Notes: generated by a model from the letters alone, not told the origin. Numbered from the stretch's first letter, positions 42,755 through 52,194 are shown. The stretch is DNA of 64,000 nt from Agrobacterium tumefaciens (GCF_005221325.1 NZ_CP039892.1:1-64000), one strand, 5' to 3'. Program-made: numbers and translations.

Positions 42755-43771
42755 TCAGGCAGCGGACGCGGCGAGCCATTTCGCTGCACGCTTTTCACTC
42801 AGGAACGACCTGAGGGTTTCTGTTGCAGGTCTCTCATCGTACAGAATCTGGAAGACACACTCGGCAAGTGGCATCTCTATGCCGGCAATTTCAGCGAGCT
42901 TTCTACTGGCAAAGACGGCGTTAACGCCTTCGGCGGTTTCGTTTGCTGCATCTAGCGCCGCAAGAAGATCAGGGAGCTTTGCTCCATTGGCGATATCCAC
43001 CCCGATCATGTGATTTCGAGAGTGCTTACTTGTCGAGGAAAGGAACACCTCTCCTATATCAGCGAGACCGCCTGAACTATCGGGCCTCGCACCCAGCCTC
43101 TTTGCCAGGGCCTGGATTTCGGAAAGCCCAAGTGAGATAATATAGGAGCGTGCGTTGTCTCCAAGGTTGATTGCCAGTCCGGCTGCGATCGCGACGATGT
43201 TCTTGACGACACTCAGCGCCTCGATCCCCTTCAGATCGGTGCTACCGAATACCTTGAGCGATTGACTTTCGAGGTGGTTACGGCCCACGTTTATGGCATC
43301 GACATCCTCAGCTGCCACCAGAATAGCAGTCGGCGCGTCGTCCATGATATCGGTCGTGATGTTCGGGCCAGATATGATCCCGACTCGATTACTTCTCAGC
43401 TCTTCACGTATGACGCCCGACATGAAGCGATATGTCTCGATCTCTACGCCTTTCGTCGCCGATAACATCACCGAGTTTCCCTCGAAGCTGTCGCGTGCGA
43501 GGCGGGCTGTCTCCGCTACACTCCCGGACTTTACCGCCATAATCACCAAGCCAGCTCCGTTTAAAGCCTGCTCAATGCTTTCGGTTGCGGACAGCTCATG
43601 AGGAAGCCCGTAGGATGTGAAATGAAGCGGGTGCCTATGCTCTTTATTTATTGAGGCAACGACTTCTGGTCTCTTCGACCACAAAACCGTGTGGATTTCA
43701 TTTTTGGCGATGCGTGCCGCAAGCGCGGTTGCCATCGTGCCGTCCCCAAGGACAACAGCATGTTGTTTCAT
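42755..43771 (-). CDS. GpsA-like NAD-dependent glycerol-3-phosphate dehydrogenase homologue
   Basis: A 338-residue protein. VLGDGTMATALAARIAKN is the Rossmann loop. VVKNIVAIAAGLAINLGDNA and SRNHMIG match GpsA active-site segments, including the conserved Lys and the DN-R region. GpsA converts DHAP and glycerol 3-phosphate. In this cluster it could act on a related phosphorylated or N-substituted substrate; this is inference. Confidence 0.75.
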   Translation of the reverse strand: MKQHAVVLGDGTMATALAARIAKNEIHTVLWSKRPEVVASINKEHRHPLHFTSYGLPHELSATESIEQALNGAGLVIMAVKSGSVAETARLARDSFEGNSVMLSATKGVEIETYRFMSGVIREELRSNRVGIISGPNITTDIMDDAPTAILVAAEDVDAINVGRNHLESQSLKVFGSTDLKGIEALSVVKNIVAIAAGLAINLGDNARSYIISLGLSEIQALAKRLGARPDSSGGLADIGEVFLSSTSKHSRNHMIGVDIANGAKLPDLLAALDAANETAEGVNAVFASRKLAEIAGIEMPLAECVFQILYDERPATETLRSFLSEKRAAKWLAASAA

Positions 43772-43842
43772 GACAATGCCTATCCGTTGCCCCAGCTCCT
43801 GCAGGAGCGTGGTAGCTAAACGCCTGTTTTGTGGAGAGCCAG

Positions 43843-43869
43843 TGAGACCACCCCGCAGGGGTGGTCTCA
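43843..43869. other. Perfect 12-bp stem-loop between island genes
   Basis: TGAGACCACCCC and GGGGTGGTCTCA around a GCA loop lie in the gap between two minus-strand genes. No T-tract follows on either strand. It may be an mRNA processing or stability element. Confidence 0.6.
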
Positions 43870-43876
43870 GCGCAAA

Positions 43877-45367
43877 TCACGCAACGTCAAACTGCAACCG
43901 GTTATCCTGAAGGGCCGGCGTTTTGTTGCTGTAGACGTCGTAGTAAGCACGAAGTTTGCGTCTCAGCCACTCATTGTCAGACATGCAAACCAGGACATCC
44001 GGCGGCGGCGTGATCGTCCCGTGCAGGTCGTTGAGGGCATCCTGATATTTCGTCGTCAGGAGATCAGCAATGCGCGCCGGCCAACGGGTAGAAACACGCC
44101 ACTCCGCCTCAAATCCCACAGCCAGGGCGTGCTCAACAGCGGTCGCAATGATCGCGTCCCTTCGTCCGCTTTGTATCGGCGCCCGAACCGGCGCAAAGGA
44201 GTCGAACAGTGGGTCGTGCTTTCCATCGATGAGCGCGTCAGCCACGCGATCGGCCAAGAAAGGCGACTGATGGAACCCGTCGCGGTAAGTTCCTGTCAGC
44301 ATCCAGATACGGCTATCCGGAATAGCGCCGATCAGTGGGAAACCATCAACCGGAACTGGCCTGTTGCCGACGTTGACGGCTAGCACCCCGCTAGTACCAA
44401 AGCCAGCGTGCATCTGTCGCATTGCCCGTTCAAGCAGAGCATGCAAATCCGGAACATGCGCAAAAACTTGGGGCTTTTCCTGAATTTTGTTCGTCGCACC
44501 AACGTATATTCCATCTTCGCGAGGTACCGCGTGAAGACCGCACGCAAACGCACGATTCGGCGTCCGTATGACACTGGGCGGCGGGGGTACGACGCCGTGG
44601 CTCAAGAGAACAGATGCCCCGTACCCGCTTGTTACTGGCGGAACATATGGTCCAACGTCTGGCAGTGCTGAAGCCAGAAGCTCATGGCTGAGCGCCCCAG
44701 CTGCAAGCACAAGGTGTTCCCCAACAACGCTTTTACCGTCGCCAAATTCAACAGATGCGACCGAAGTCGCCCCCTTTGAAATGACATTCTCAACCGTACC
44801 GTCAATCAGTATACCACCGGCATTTACGAACGCCTTTTCTAGCGTTCTCATGTAAACCGGGGTTATGATCGAATGCTCATCAGGAATGTGGAGGCCCTGG
44901 AATGGGCGATTGCCACCCTGCGCGGTTACCCAAGGAACTTCATGACCTTCGAGCTGCTGAAAGCTGCGACCGTACTTGGTAAGGGCTTCCCGAATTGCCA
45001 CGAAATTTTCTGTATCGACAGCGTCTGTACCACCGCCATTCAAAATAATTGTTGTGCCATCTTTCCGTCGAAGGGCGTGGCTTTCGCCGGCCATGCTTAC
45101 GATTTCATCGCACCAACTGTCCCATACGTCCGTAGCTGCGATATCGAGCTCTAACTTCTGCCGACCATGGGAGCTCGACAGGAGGTCGCGCGTGACTTCA
45201 CCGAAGGTTCCATTCATTGCGCCTGCAGCCTGGGAGGCGCTGAAGCGTCTTGTTGAAGGGCCGATCACGGCAACCCGCTGGCGACGTTGCGTGAGGCGAA
45301 ATCCGAGCGCCAACCCCAGGGCGCCATTTCCGACAATCACAGTATCAAAAATTGCCACATCATTCAT
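43877..45367 (-). CDS. FAD-dependent oxidoreductase (DAO family)
   Basis: A 496-residue glycine-oxidase-like protein. FDTVIVGNGALGLALGFRLT is at about residues 6-25. GIYVGATNK and a C-terminal PVDGFPLIGAIP, then LTGTYRDGFHQSPFLADRVAD, form the flavin site. Beyond residue 410 there is an extra C-terminal part not typical of the family. It is the first gene of the minus-strand island operon. The start at 45367 has AAGG nearby; upstream starts are possible. Confidence 0.75.
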   Translation of the reverse strand: MNDVAIFDTVIVGNGALGLALGFRLTQRRQRVAVIGPSTRRFSASQAAGAMNGTFGEVTRDLLSSSHGRQKLELDIAATDVWDSWCDEIVSMAGESHALRRKDGTTIILNGGGTDAVDTENFVAIREALTKYGRSFQQLEGHEVPWVTAQGGNRPFQGLHIPDEHSIITPVYMRTLEKAFVNAGGILIDGTVENVISKGATSVASVEFGDGKSVVGEHLVLAAGALSHELLASALPDVGPYVPPVTSGYGASVLLSHGVVPPPPSVIRTPNRAFACGLHAVPREDGIYVGATNKIQEKPQVFAHVPDLHALLERAMRQMHAGFGTSGVLAVNVGNRPVPVDGFPLIGAIPDSRIWMLTGTYRDGFHQSPFLADRVADALIDGKHDPLFDSFAPVRAPIQSGRRDAIIATAVEHALAVGFEAEWRVSTRWPARIADLLTTKYQDALNDLHGTITPPPDVLVCMSDNEWLRRKLRAYYDVYSNKTPALQDNRLQFDVA

Positions 45368-45493
45368 AAGCCTTGGAACTCCATAAATATTGCTTGAACC
45401 TAGCGTCACCCCCGCAAGCGGAGGGGAAACTGAGCGGTATCTGCGCCAAATCGGTTCTCCGCAGCTATGCCCGCGGAGCTCATTCACCATGCT

Positions 45494-45709
45494 TTAGAGA
45501 AGTGGAGCCTCCCCATATTTAAGTTTGCATCGCATCATAGGTGTACGATTTCGGTTTGCGACGCAAGCGCGAAAATACTACTTTTGATTGGTGAGTTGGA
45601 ATTTTTGATATTGCCATTCCGAAAGAAATGATCAAAGCTTATGTTCAACCGGCGCGATTACGTCGTACGATCATCTCTTCGCAACTCACCTAAGGAGATG
45701 CGAACGCGA
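45494..45709. promoter_or_regulatory. Divergent promoter region of the island
   Basis: An A/T-rich stretch separates the two island operons. A TTGATA box lies near 45604 with weak -10 candidates. No clear operator is seen. It should hold promoters for both directions. Confidence 0.4.
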
Positions 45710-45793
45710 TGACACCGGAATTCGCGTTATGGATAAATATTTGTATTTATATCAACATGTTATCGGATCGCATTGATGGTGGTGATATCAAAT
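45710..45793 (+). CDS. Possible 27-residue leader or precursor peptide
   Basis: An open frame begins MTPEFALWINICIYINMLSD and ends in GGDIK. AAGGAG lies about 11 bases upstream. Its stop lies 15 bases inside the next gene, whose own start lacks a ribosome site, so translational coupling is likely. It could be a leader peptide or, more speculatively, a precursor peptide. Confidence 0.35.
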
Positions 45794-47005
45794 AACGCGG
45801 ACCTTGCCTCCGCAAAGATTTGCGAGATAGCGAGCCGTTTCAATCTCGATCATATTCTAAATAACACCAAAGGTAGCAACCGGTCCCTGAGAACGGTCCT
45901 AGACCAGTTCCCGGTAATTACAAAGCAGGGTTTAGTACAATTCCGCGAAGATAACGCTGAAAGCTATCTCGAAGAGGCGCTGCTGTTTGCGGAAACCTCA
46001 GGCACCACTGGGGTCCCACTGCAAATTCCTCGAACCAAATTCGATCTTGTCAGCGGTGTAGCAAATTACTGGCTTGCCTATAAAAGATATCTCAGTCCAG
46101 GGCGTGATCGAGTGGCATTTTTCCACCCGTCATTTCTAAGCCCACTCAGAGATCTTACCGTGAGGACTTTACAGGATCACGACATCGGAATCATGACGGT
46201 ATTTCCGATACCGAACCTGTACACCTACGACAGAATTCATGCCGCGTTGGTTAACAACAGGGTAACAACATTGATGAGCTCTCCTTCGAGCATTCATCAA
46301 ATCCTCTACAACTTTTATATGCTCGGCCTAACTTTCCCTTCGTCCATAGAGCGGATCTTTGTGACTGGAGAGTATTTCAGCCGCAGCCAAGCCAACAACA
46401 TTAAGCGCTTGATTGGCCGCGATCTTGAAATTGTGCCTATCGTGTATGGTGCCAACGAGATCGGCATGATGATGTACGGCGATGCTGATTTAACCTATCA
46501 GGGTTTCACGGCCGATTTTGTGTTTGAGAGCGTCCCAATCCCAGATTATTCAGAGCATATCTCAGCTCTGCCTCTCGGTGCGCATCTAGGCGAGTTATTG
46601 GTAACGAGTCTGACGCGCTCCGCTATGCCTATAATCAGGTACGCAACAAAGGATCTTTTCGTCTTCACACCTGCTGTCAACGGCTCGTGGCGCTTCAATC
46701 ATGTAGGTAGATCCGAAAACCTTCCGCTAAACTTGCGGACACGGAATTTGATCGATGATGCGATGTACTCTCTCGATCATCCAGTTTTCCATTTCAAAAT
46801 CCAACTTTCGACAGAGGGGTCGGGACTTGCGGTTCAGGTCCTTCAGTCAGAGAAGGGCGCAAACTCGGTTTCTTCAATCATTGAAAGACTGGGGCAGATC
46901 GTCCCCGATCAACCGATAGCGATTGAGAACGAATATGCTGGCGGTTTCCGTCTTGGAGAATGCGTATCCAAGATCAGTCGTTTTGCTGTCGCCGCTTGCC
47001 CTTGA
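45776..47005 (+). CDS. Adenylate-forming enzyme (PaaK-like ANL superfamily)
   Basis: A 409-residue protein. The P-loop ETSGTTGVPLQIPRT is at about residues 73-87. VYGANEIGMMMYG gives the aromatic-Gly-x-x-Glu motif near 225, and IIRYATKDLF with HVGRSENL gives later ANL motifs. It should activate a carboxylate as acyl-adenylate, then pass it to CoA or an amine. It is shorter at the C-terminus than PaaK. No carrier-protein or NRPS gene is present. Its substrate may be the ADIC-derived acid, by inference. Confidence 0.75.
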   Translation: MVVISNNADLASAKICEIASRFNLDHILNNTKGSNRSLRTVLDQFPVITKQGLVQFREDNAESYLEEALLFAETSGTTGVPLQIPRTKFDLVSGVANYWLAYKRYLSPGRDRVAFFHPSFLSPLRDLTVRTLQDHDIGIMTVFPIPNLYTYDRIHAALVNNRVTTLMSSPSSIHQILYNFYMLGLTFPSSIERIFVTGEYFSRSQANNIKRLIGRDLEIVPIVYGANEIGMMMYGDADLTYQGFTADFVFESVPIPDYSEHISALPLGAHLGELLVTSLTRSAMPIIRYATKDLFVFTPAVNGSWRFNHVGRSENLPLNLRTRNLIDDAMYSLDHPVFHFKIQLSTEGSGLAVQVLQSEKGANSVSSIIERLGQIVPDQPIAIENEYAGGFRLGECVSKISRFAVAACP

Positions 47006-47041
47006 GATGGTCGCGCGAGCTTCGTCAATTAGGAGGATATG

Positions 47042-48394
47042 ATGACTACTCGCACTGGTGAAATGCATCTTGGCGCATTCCTTTATTTAACCGGTCATCA
47101 CGTTGCTGCATGGCGACACCCTATGACATGGGCCGGGGACACCTTCTCCCACTATGCCGATTTCACTAGGAAAGCCGAAGCTGCAAAGTTTGATGCGATT
47201 TTTATAGCCGACATCGCCGCTGTTAGATTGGATAAAGCTGAGGCCGCTGCTCACTCAGCCCATAGTGGTATCTCACATTTTGAGCCGCTGACCCTGCTTT
47301 CCGCACTTGCGGTCGTAACACAACGCATCGGCCTGATCGGTACAGGCTCAACATCCTTTAACGATCCCTACAATTTGGCGCGCCAGTTTGCCTCGCTTGA
47401 CCATCTTAGCAATGGACGTGTCGGCTGGAACGCTGTGACCTCATCCGATCCTAATGCAGCCCCCAACTTCGGGCATGCACAGCACATAGAACATTCGGAC
47501 CGATACCAACGAGCAGAAGAATTCGCTGACGTCGTGCTGAAACTGTGGGACAGTTTTGACGATGATGCCTTCACTCGTAACCGTGAAACCGGTGAATATT
47601 TCGATCTCGGGAAAATGCATGCAGCTAATCATAAAGGCACCCATTTTTCTGTTGCCGGCCCGTTGAATATCCCTCGCTCTAGTCAGGGCCGCCCTGTCGT
47701 AGTTCAAGCTGGCTCATCCGACGCTGGAAAAGACCTGGCAGCCCGGACCGCCGAAGTGGTTTTCACCGTTCAGTCGACTCTTGATGGTGCGCGAAGCTTT
47801 TACAGTGACGTAAAGTCGAGGGCTGCCGCATACGGGCGAAATCCAGAAAAAATAAAGATAATGCCTGGGCTTCTCCCGATAGTCGGAAAGACACGCGAAG
47901 AAGCGCAAGGCAAATATGATGAACTCCAGTCTCTTATATCACCTGAGGTTGGATTAAGCCTCTTGGAAGGACTGGCCGGTCGAACAATTAAACTCTCAGA
48001 TTTTCCACTGGATGGTCCACTACCGGAACTGCCACCGACAAGTTTTCAAAAAAGCAGGCAAGCTGTTGTACTAGAGGTCGCCCGTCGAGAAAATCTCACT
48101 ATCCGGCAACTTTATCTTCGACTAGCTGGGTCAAGAGGTCATTTGACTGTGATCGGAACGGCTCAAGACGTCGCCGATCAAATGCAAGCATGGTTCGAAG
48201 ACCGTGGTGCTGACGGTTTCAACGTGATGCCTGCCACCATCCCAGGGGGTCTGGACGACTTCGCTGAGCTTGTCATTCCTGAGCTTCAACGCCGAAAGCT
48301 GTTCCGGGTAGACTATCAAGGCGAAACGTTACGCGATCACCTCGGGCTTGACTTCCCGGAGCCAATAAGAGCGTCAAGAAAAATATCGGCCTAA
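47042..48394 (+). CDS. NtaA/SnaA/DszA-family FMN-dependent monooxygenase
   Basis: A 450-residue flavin-dependent monooxygenase with MHLGAFLYLTGHHVAAWRHP, TGSTSFNDPYNLARQFASLD and NGRVGWNAVTSSDPNAAPNF. These are hallmarks of the NtaA/SnaA/SoxA group. Members oxidise amines, sulfur compounds or lactams with FMNH2 from a separate reductase, which is not seen here. AGGAGG lies five bases before ATG 47042. It follows the adenylating enzyme in the same operon. Confidence 0.85.
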   Translation: MTTRTGEMHLGAFLYLTGHHVAAWRHPMTWAGDTFSHYADFTRKAEAAKFDAIFIADIAAVRLDKAEAAAHSAHSGISHFEPLTLLSALAVVTQRIGLIGTGSTSFNDPYNLARQFASLDHLSNGRVGWNAVTSSDPNAAPNFGHAQHIEHSDRYQRAEEFADVVLKLWDSFDDDAFTRNRETGEYFDLGKMHAANHKGTHFSVAGPLNIPRSSQGRPVVVQAGSSDAGKDLAARTAEVVFTVQSTLDGARSFYSDVKSRAAAYGRNPEKIKIMPGLLPIVGKTREEAQGKYDELQSLISPEVGLSLLEGLAGRTIKLSDFPLDGPLPELPPTSFQKSRQAVVLEVARRENLTIRQLYLRLAGSRGHLTVIGTAQDVADQMQAWFEDRGADGFNVMPATIPGGLDDFAELVIPELQRRKLFRVDYQGETLRDHLGLDFPEPIRASRKISA

Positions 48395-48452
48395 GCCGGA
48401 AAACCGTTCTGCAGTAGAAGTTGGGTAATTTCCGCCGAACCATCAAGTATCC

Positions 48453-49010
48453 TCATTCTGGCCCGTTCAGAGCACGGTAAAGCGTTGCTCGATGAACACC
48501 GAACAGCCGCGCGATCGAGGTGACAGATTTCTGTTCTGCCTCGATCAGCTGCCGGGCATGTGCGACCTGTTCCGGACTTAGCGCGTTTGGCGGTCCGAAA
48601 CGAACACCGCGGGCTTTCGCAGCCGCTCGCCCGACGCTTGTTCGGTCCAGGATCAACGAGCGCTCGAAATCCGCTATGCCGGCGAAAACAGTCATGATCA
48701 TCTTCCCGGCAGGGGAAGTCGTGTCGGCCCAGGGCTCGGCCAAAGAGCGAAGGCCGGCTTCCTTCTCTTTGATCCGATCAACGATATGGAGTAGGTCGCT
48801 TGTCGATCGAGCCAGACGATCAAGCCGGGTGACGTTAACAACGTCACCTGGTCGAAGGTGATCGAGCATTTTTGCTAACTCCGGCCTGTCTTTTCGAACC
48901 CCTGATACCTTCTCCTCAAACACCCGCTTGCATCCGGCAGCCAGCAGGGCGGCGCGCTGTTGTTCGAGATCCTGCCCTTGTGTCGAAACTCGCGCGTAAG
49001 CGATGTGCAT
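48453..49010 (-). CDS. Serine recombinase (resolvase/invertase)
   Basis: A 185-residue resolvase. The catalytic Ser is in YARVSTQGQDLEQQ, with RLDRLARS, the DFERSLI segment, and a C-terminal HTH (SVTSIARLFGVHRATLYRAL). Two 28-bp inverted repeats upstream form its likely res site. It bounds the island on the right and matches the decayed end at 36459. Confidence 0.9.
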   Translation of the reverse strand: MHIAYARVSTQGQDLEQQRAALLAAGCKRVFEEKVSGVRKDRPELAKMLDHLRPGDVVNVTRLDRLARSTSDLLHIVDRIKEKEAGLRSLAEPWADTTSPAGKMIMTVFAGIADFERSLILDRTSVGRAAAKARGVRFGPPNALSPEQVAHARQLIEAEQKSVTSIARLFGVHRATLYRALNGPE

Positions 49011-49034
49011 ATGCTGTCCCCTTGTCGCAAATCA

Positions 49035-49137
49035 TGTCGCAAATCATTTAGCATTTGCGACAGACTTATGCGACACCGAAAACCGTTGAACTGCCGCTCA
49101 TCGCCATAGTGTCGCATTACTTAGGAATTATGCGACA
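49035..49137. other. Probable res site of the resolvase
   Basis: Two 28-bp palindromic sites, each TGTCGCA-N14-TGCGACA in outline, lie at 49035-49062 and 49110-49137 (centres 75 bp apart). Extra half-sites are at about 49023 and 49067. The layout matches the subsites bound by Tn3-type resolvases. Confidence 0.7.
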
Positions 49138-49729
49138 CCATGCCGCCGATTCATAAGGCGACAACCTCAGCGGCAATCACATCATGAAAGCCATTGGACG
49201 ATAAGCACAGCCGCAACCTGTACCGTTACATGAAACGCCACTGCGGCAAGAAGATTCACAAGAGATGAAATGGCCATTCGAACTGGGCCTCCATATGAGA
49301 GACCTCGGGCTCACCAGCGCTGGCCCTGAAGCGGGCCGGCAGACCCGAGGTCAAACTCGGATGAAGACATGAAGCGAGCGTTGGCGGCCGGTGTTGCATC
49401 CGCTCGACAACAATAAGATGGGTGCAGCGAAGCTGCCTCGCAATACCCTGTGAATGAACCAACCTCAGAAAAAATCAACGTAATGAGAGGGGAGAAAGGC
49501 GCTTAGCCCTCTCTCCCCCACAAGCACTAAACCGGTCTCCCCATGCTTCGGCCTTCGGCCTGCAGCACTGCTGCGCTGCCCTGCGGGTGGGTGATCCCCC
49601 TCCGGTTTAGCGCTTGTCCCCCTCTCTCCAACTGTTCCGCACGAGCTCGGGAGCAGGACCGGGTCCTGCCCTCCCTTCGATTTGGGAGGTCAAGCGGCCA
49701 TGGCCGTTTGCTGAGCAAAGGGACAAAAG
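49138..49729. other. Gene-free region right of the resolvase
   Basis: No gene is recognised in 592 bases. AAGCACTAAACCGG near 49522 is repeated inverted as CCGGTTTAGCGCTT near 49604, with GC-rich hairpins between. The outer purine/pyrimidine tracts resemble other plasmid intergenic regions here. Confidence 0.4.
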
Positions 49730-50059
49730 ATGAGAGAAACGAACGATCCAGGCACATCACTGGTGGAAAAGATGGAACGCCATCTAGCAGCGCAACGGGT
49801 GACGACGAGGGTTGTGAGGGAGTGGGATGAACGTCGTGCCTCTGAAGAGGTGAATGCCGTTCTCTACGCGGGTGCCATATCAACCGCTTCCCAAGCGGAA
49901 AGGGAAGCCCGCCTCTCGATCGTGTTGCATGAGCCGTCAGATCGAGCGGAACAGGATCGGAAGCTTGAGTACCTGGCCGCGTTCATTCTATCGACGCGGG
50001 GGCCGCTGGATCCCATGGAAATGGAAATGATAGAGCGAATTGCTGACCGCCAGATGTGA
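49730..50059 (+). CDS. Hypothetical protein, paralogue of 18140-18517
   Basis: A 109-residue helical protein. Its C-terminal KLEYLAAFILSTRGPLDPME resembles the gene at 18140. Function unknown. Two copies on one plasmid suggest a plasmid-specific family. Confidence 0.6.
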   Translation: MRETNDPGTSLVEKMERHLAAQRVTTRVVREWDERRASEEVNAVLYAGAISTASQAEREARLSIVLHEPSDRAEQDRKLEYLAAFILSTRGPLDPMEMEMIERIADRQM

Positions 50060-50087
50060 AAGAGGGGGCCAAAGCCCCCCTCACACA

Positions 50088-50513
50088 TCAATAGTTGGTC
50101 GCCACCCATTCACCAGAAGCAGACTGACTATAGCCGATCACTCGGTTGATGGGCTGTGCGGCCGGAGTGAACTTGATCGCGGTCACACAGGAAACACCTG
50201 GGCCTGGCGAGCTTTTGTCGCAGTCACCCAAGTTGATGGTAAGTTGATGTTCGGCTCCGCGTGTTCTCATCGGGTTAGAAGAATACGCTTTCCGATATGC
50301 GGCCAACGCTTCAGCCTCGCTCGGCACGACAAGCGCCGGAGGAGGGGGAGGAGGAGGCAATAAAGACGGGTCCGCTGCGATAGCCGCCACGATCTCATCT
50401 TGCGTCGGTGCGCGAACCTGCGGTTCAGCTTCAGGCATGAACACATAAGTTCCACCGGCACCAGCGATGATGCCGGCTCCAGTCGCAAGAACAACAATAA
50501 TGTTCTGGTTCAT
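50088..50513 (-). CDS. Membrane-anchored Pro-rich protein
   Basis: A 141-residue protein. A hydrophobic anchor (about 5-25) is followed by an acidic linker, a run of seven Pro at about 55, and a small C-terminal domain with two Cys. It is the last gene of the operon running from 53332, so a periplasmic accessory role in secretion is likely but unproven. Confidence 0.6.
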   Translation of the reverse strand: MNQNIIVVLATGAGIIAGAGGTYVFMPEAEPQVRAPTQDEIVAAIAADPSLLPPPPPPPALVVPSEAEALAAYRKAYSSNPMRTRGAEHQLTINLGDCDKSSPGPGVSCVTAIKFTPAAQPINRVIGYSQSASGEWVATNY

Positions 50514-50522
50514 CAATCAGGG

Positions 50523-51095
50523 CTACAGGTTGAGGTTAAACCAATGGCTCTGCTTAACGCCTTGATCGTTCGGGATGTCAAAACGATAAGGGTCTTTACG
50601 CAGCGGACGGGGCTGCGACACCTGAACCATGCAGCTGTCGTTATTATCGTTATTTCCACCGAGGCTGCGAACTGTGACGTTGGTGCGTTCGTTTTCACGA
50701 GTGTTGCCGTACAACGTACGGAATTCTGCGCGGTTGCGGCATTGATTTACGGTTTTGGTGCACATGTTTCCACCACCAAGGCCACCTAGCCGGCGACCAC
50801 CATTCCCGTCGTCAGAATTGGATACCTGAAACCCGGCAGGGCAATCCTCATAAGGCTCGTAGGCGGGTTTCCCGGCTTTTGCCTCGTGGCAAATCGGCCA
50901 CGAAAAACCTGGCTTCTTCATAGCCGAAATCAGTTTTTTCATAGGCGGAACGCAGTACGCAACACCCTGCCAAGAGGGGCTGGATGACGCCGCGCATAGC
51001 AGAACCTGGCATCCCCACGATGCATCTTGAGCCTTGACTGATGGAGCCATTGCAAGGGCCGCAACTGTCGCGGCGGCGAAATACATTGCTTTCAT
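50523..51095 (-). CDS. Exported Cys-rich protein associated with type IV secretion
   Basis: A 190-residue protein with a cleavable signal peptide (to about SVKA). The mature start ASWGCQVLLCAASSSPSW then VAYCVPP is shared by exported proteins next to conjugation genes in alphaproteobacteria. At least seven Cys suggest disulfides. A GGRRLGGLGGGN loop follows. Role unknown. AGGG lies eight bases before ATG 51095. Confidence 0.6.
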   Translation of the reverse strand: MKAMYFAAATVAALAMAPSVKAQDASWGCQVLLCAASSSPSWQGVAYCVPPMKKLISAMKKPGFSWPICHEAKAGKPAYEPYEDCPAGFQVSNSDDGNGGRRLGGLGGGNMCTKTVNQCRNRAEFRTLYGNTRENERTNVTVRSLGGNNDNNDSCMVQVSQPRPLRKDPYRFDIPNDQGVKQSHWFNLNL

Positions 51096-51117
51096 ATCGG
51101 GTGTCCCTCTCAATCGA

Positions 51118-51501
51118 TCATGCGGAAATCGCCGGCTCGACCACGGCAGTCTGGGCCGGAATAGGAAGCTGTGGTTCGCGATAGGCGGCGAAGATCAATG
51201 CCGCGACGACAGTGCAGGCGGCGAACCACAAAATGCCCACGCGATAGAGCAATGGTCGGTTCGGGATATCCCTGCACACGGCAGCAAAAGCGAAGAAGCC
51301 TACGAGATAGCTGTCGAAAGCCAGATGTCTCGGTTCGTGGTAGATCACCGAGACGACGAGGAACGCGAGTGCAACCGGGGCATGGATCCACCACACCCGC
51401 TCGCACGGAATGATCAAGGCGAGCGAAAAAGGGATGACGAGCAATAGCCCTGCCAATGGATCGGTAGCGATCGAATTCGCAATATGGGCGAGATCCGGCA
51501 A
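51118..51501 (-). CDS. Small polytopic membrane protein
   Basis: A 127-residue protein with four hydrophobic helices. No family recognised. It directly follows the SNase-like gene; its start is one base from that gene's stop. Confidence 0.55.
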   Translation of the reverse strand: MPDLAHIANSIATDPLAGLLLVIPFSLALIIPCERVWWIHAPVALAFLVVSVIYHEPRHLAFDSYLVGFFAFAAVCRDIPNRPLLYRVGILWFAACTVVAALIFAAYREPQLPIPAQTAVVEPAISA

Positions 51502-52194
51502 CTATCGGTCTATCCTCTTCGGCTTGTTTCTGGCATCAGCGAATGGTGGTGAGATTTCGCTTCGACGTTCGGCAAGAAGCACAAAATCTGCCATGGGTCG
51601 GCGGTTGACTGTTTTATCTACCGCCTTCCGGCGCCACTCGTTCATATCGAGAACGTAAGTGCCCCACATGCCATAGCGGGCAGCCATCGCGTCTGTTTGC
51701 AGATCAAGATAGCGCTGGCTGGCATAGGGGCTGTCAACGCGTGCCCAACCAACCCGGAGCATTTCAGCAGCGATGTCGCGTCCTTTGACCGTACATTGTG
51801 CGAGCGGAATGCCATCATTGCCATAAACGAGTGTCGTGCATTCGGTCACTCTGTTGCCGATCGTGCGCTTCAGCCACGCTTTTGCAAGCGGCCCACACGG
51901 CACAGGCATTGGCGATTTTGTCTTGTCACGATCCGACCACTCCGGATCATACCCCCACTGCGGAAGCTCGCAGGCGTCGACATTCGCAAGTCTGACTTTG
52001 TATCCTCTTCCAAGAGTCCCGTACCAAACTGTGCGACCATCGAGAACCGTGACAACGCCTTTGAAGATAGGCAGTCGAACAGGTGCGACCTCGGTGCGAG
52101 CTGCACTCTGGGAGTTCCAATATTGAAGGTCAGCAGCCATTGCGGGGGATGCGAGGCCAGCAATCAGGGTCGCTATTGTGATGGTTTTCTTCAT
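51502..52194 (-). CDS. Exported SNase-fold protein 1
   Basis: A 230-residue protein with a signal peptide. KVRLANVDACELPQWGYD gives the first Arg and the Glu of the SNase site. GNDGIPLAQCTVKGRDIAAE lacks the third Arg (Ile at the YGR position), so catalysis is doubtful. WGTYVLDMNEWRR ends the domain. The ATG overlaps the stop of SNase-fold protein 2. Confidence 0.65.
   Translation of the reverse strand: MKKTITIATLIAGLASPAMAADLQYWNSQSAARTEVAPVRLPIFKGVVTVLDGRTVWYGTLGRGYKVRLANVDACELPQWGYDPEWSDRDKTKSPMPVPCGPLAKAWLKRTIGNRVTECTTLVYGNDGIPLAQCTVKGRDIAAEMLRVGWARVDSPYASQRYLDLQTDAMAARYGMWGTYVLDMNEWRRKAVDKTVNRRPMADFVLLAERRSEISPPFADARNKPKRIDR

Noticed and set aside
38521..45367. A phenazine cluster
   Set aside because: phzB, phzD, phzF and phzG homologues are absent. 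Only the PhzE-like enzyme is present.
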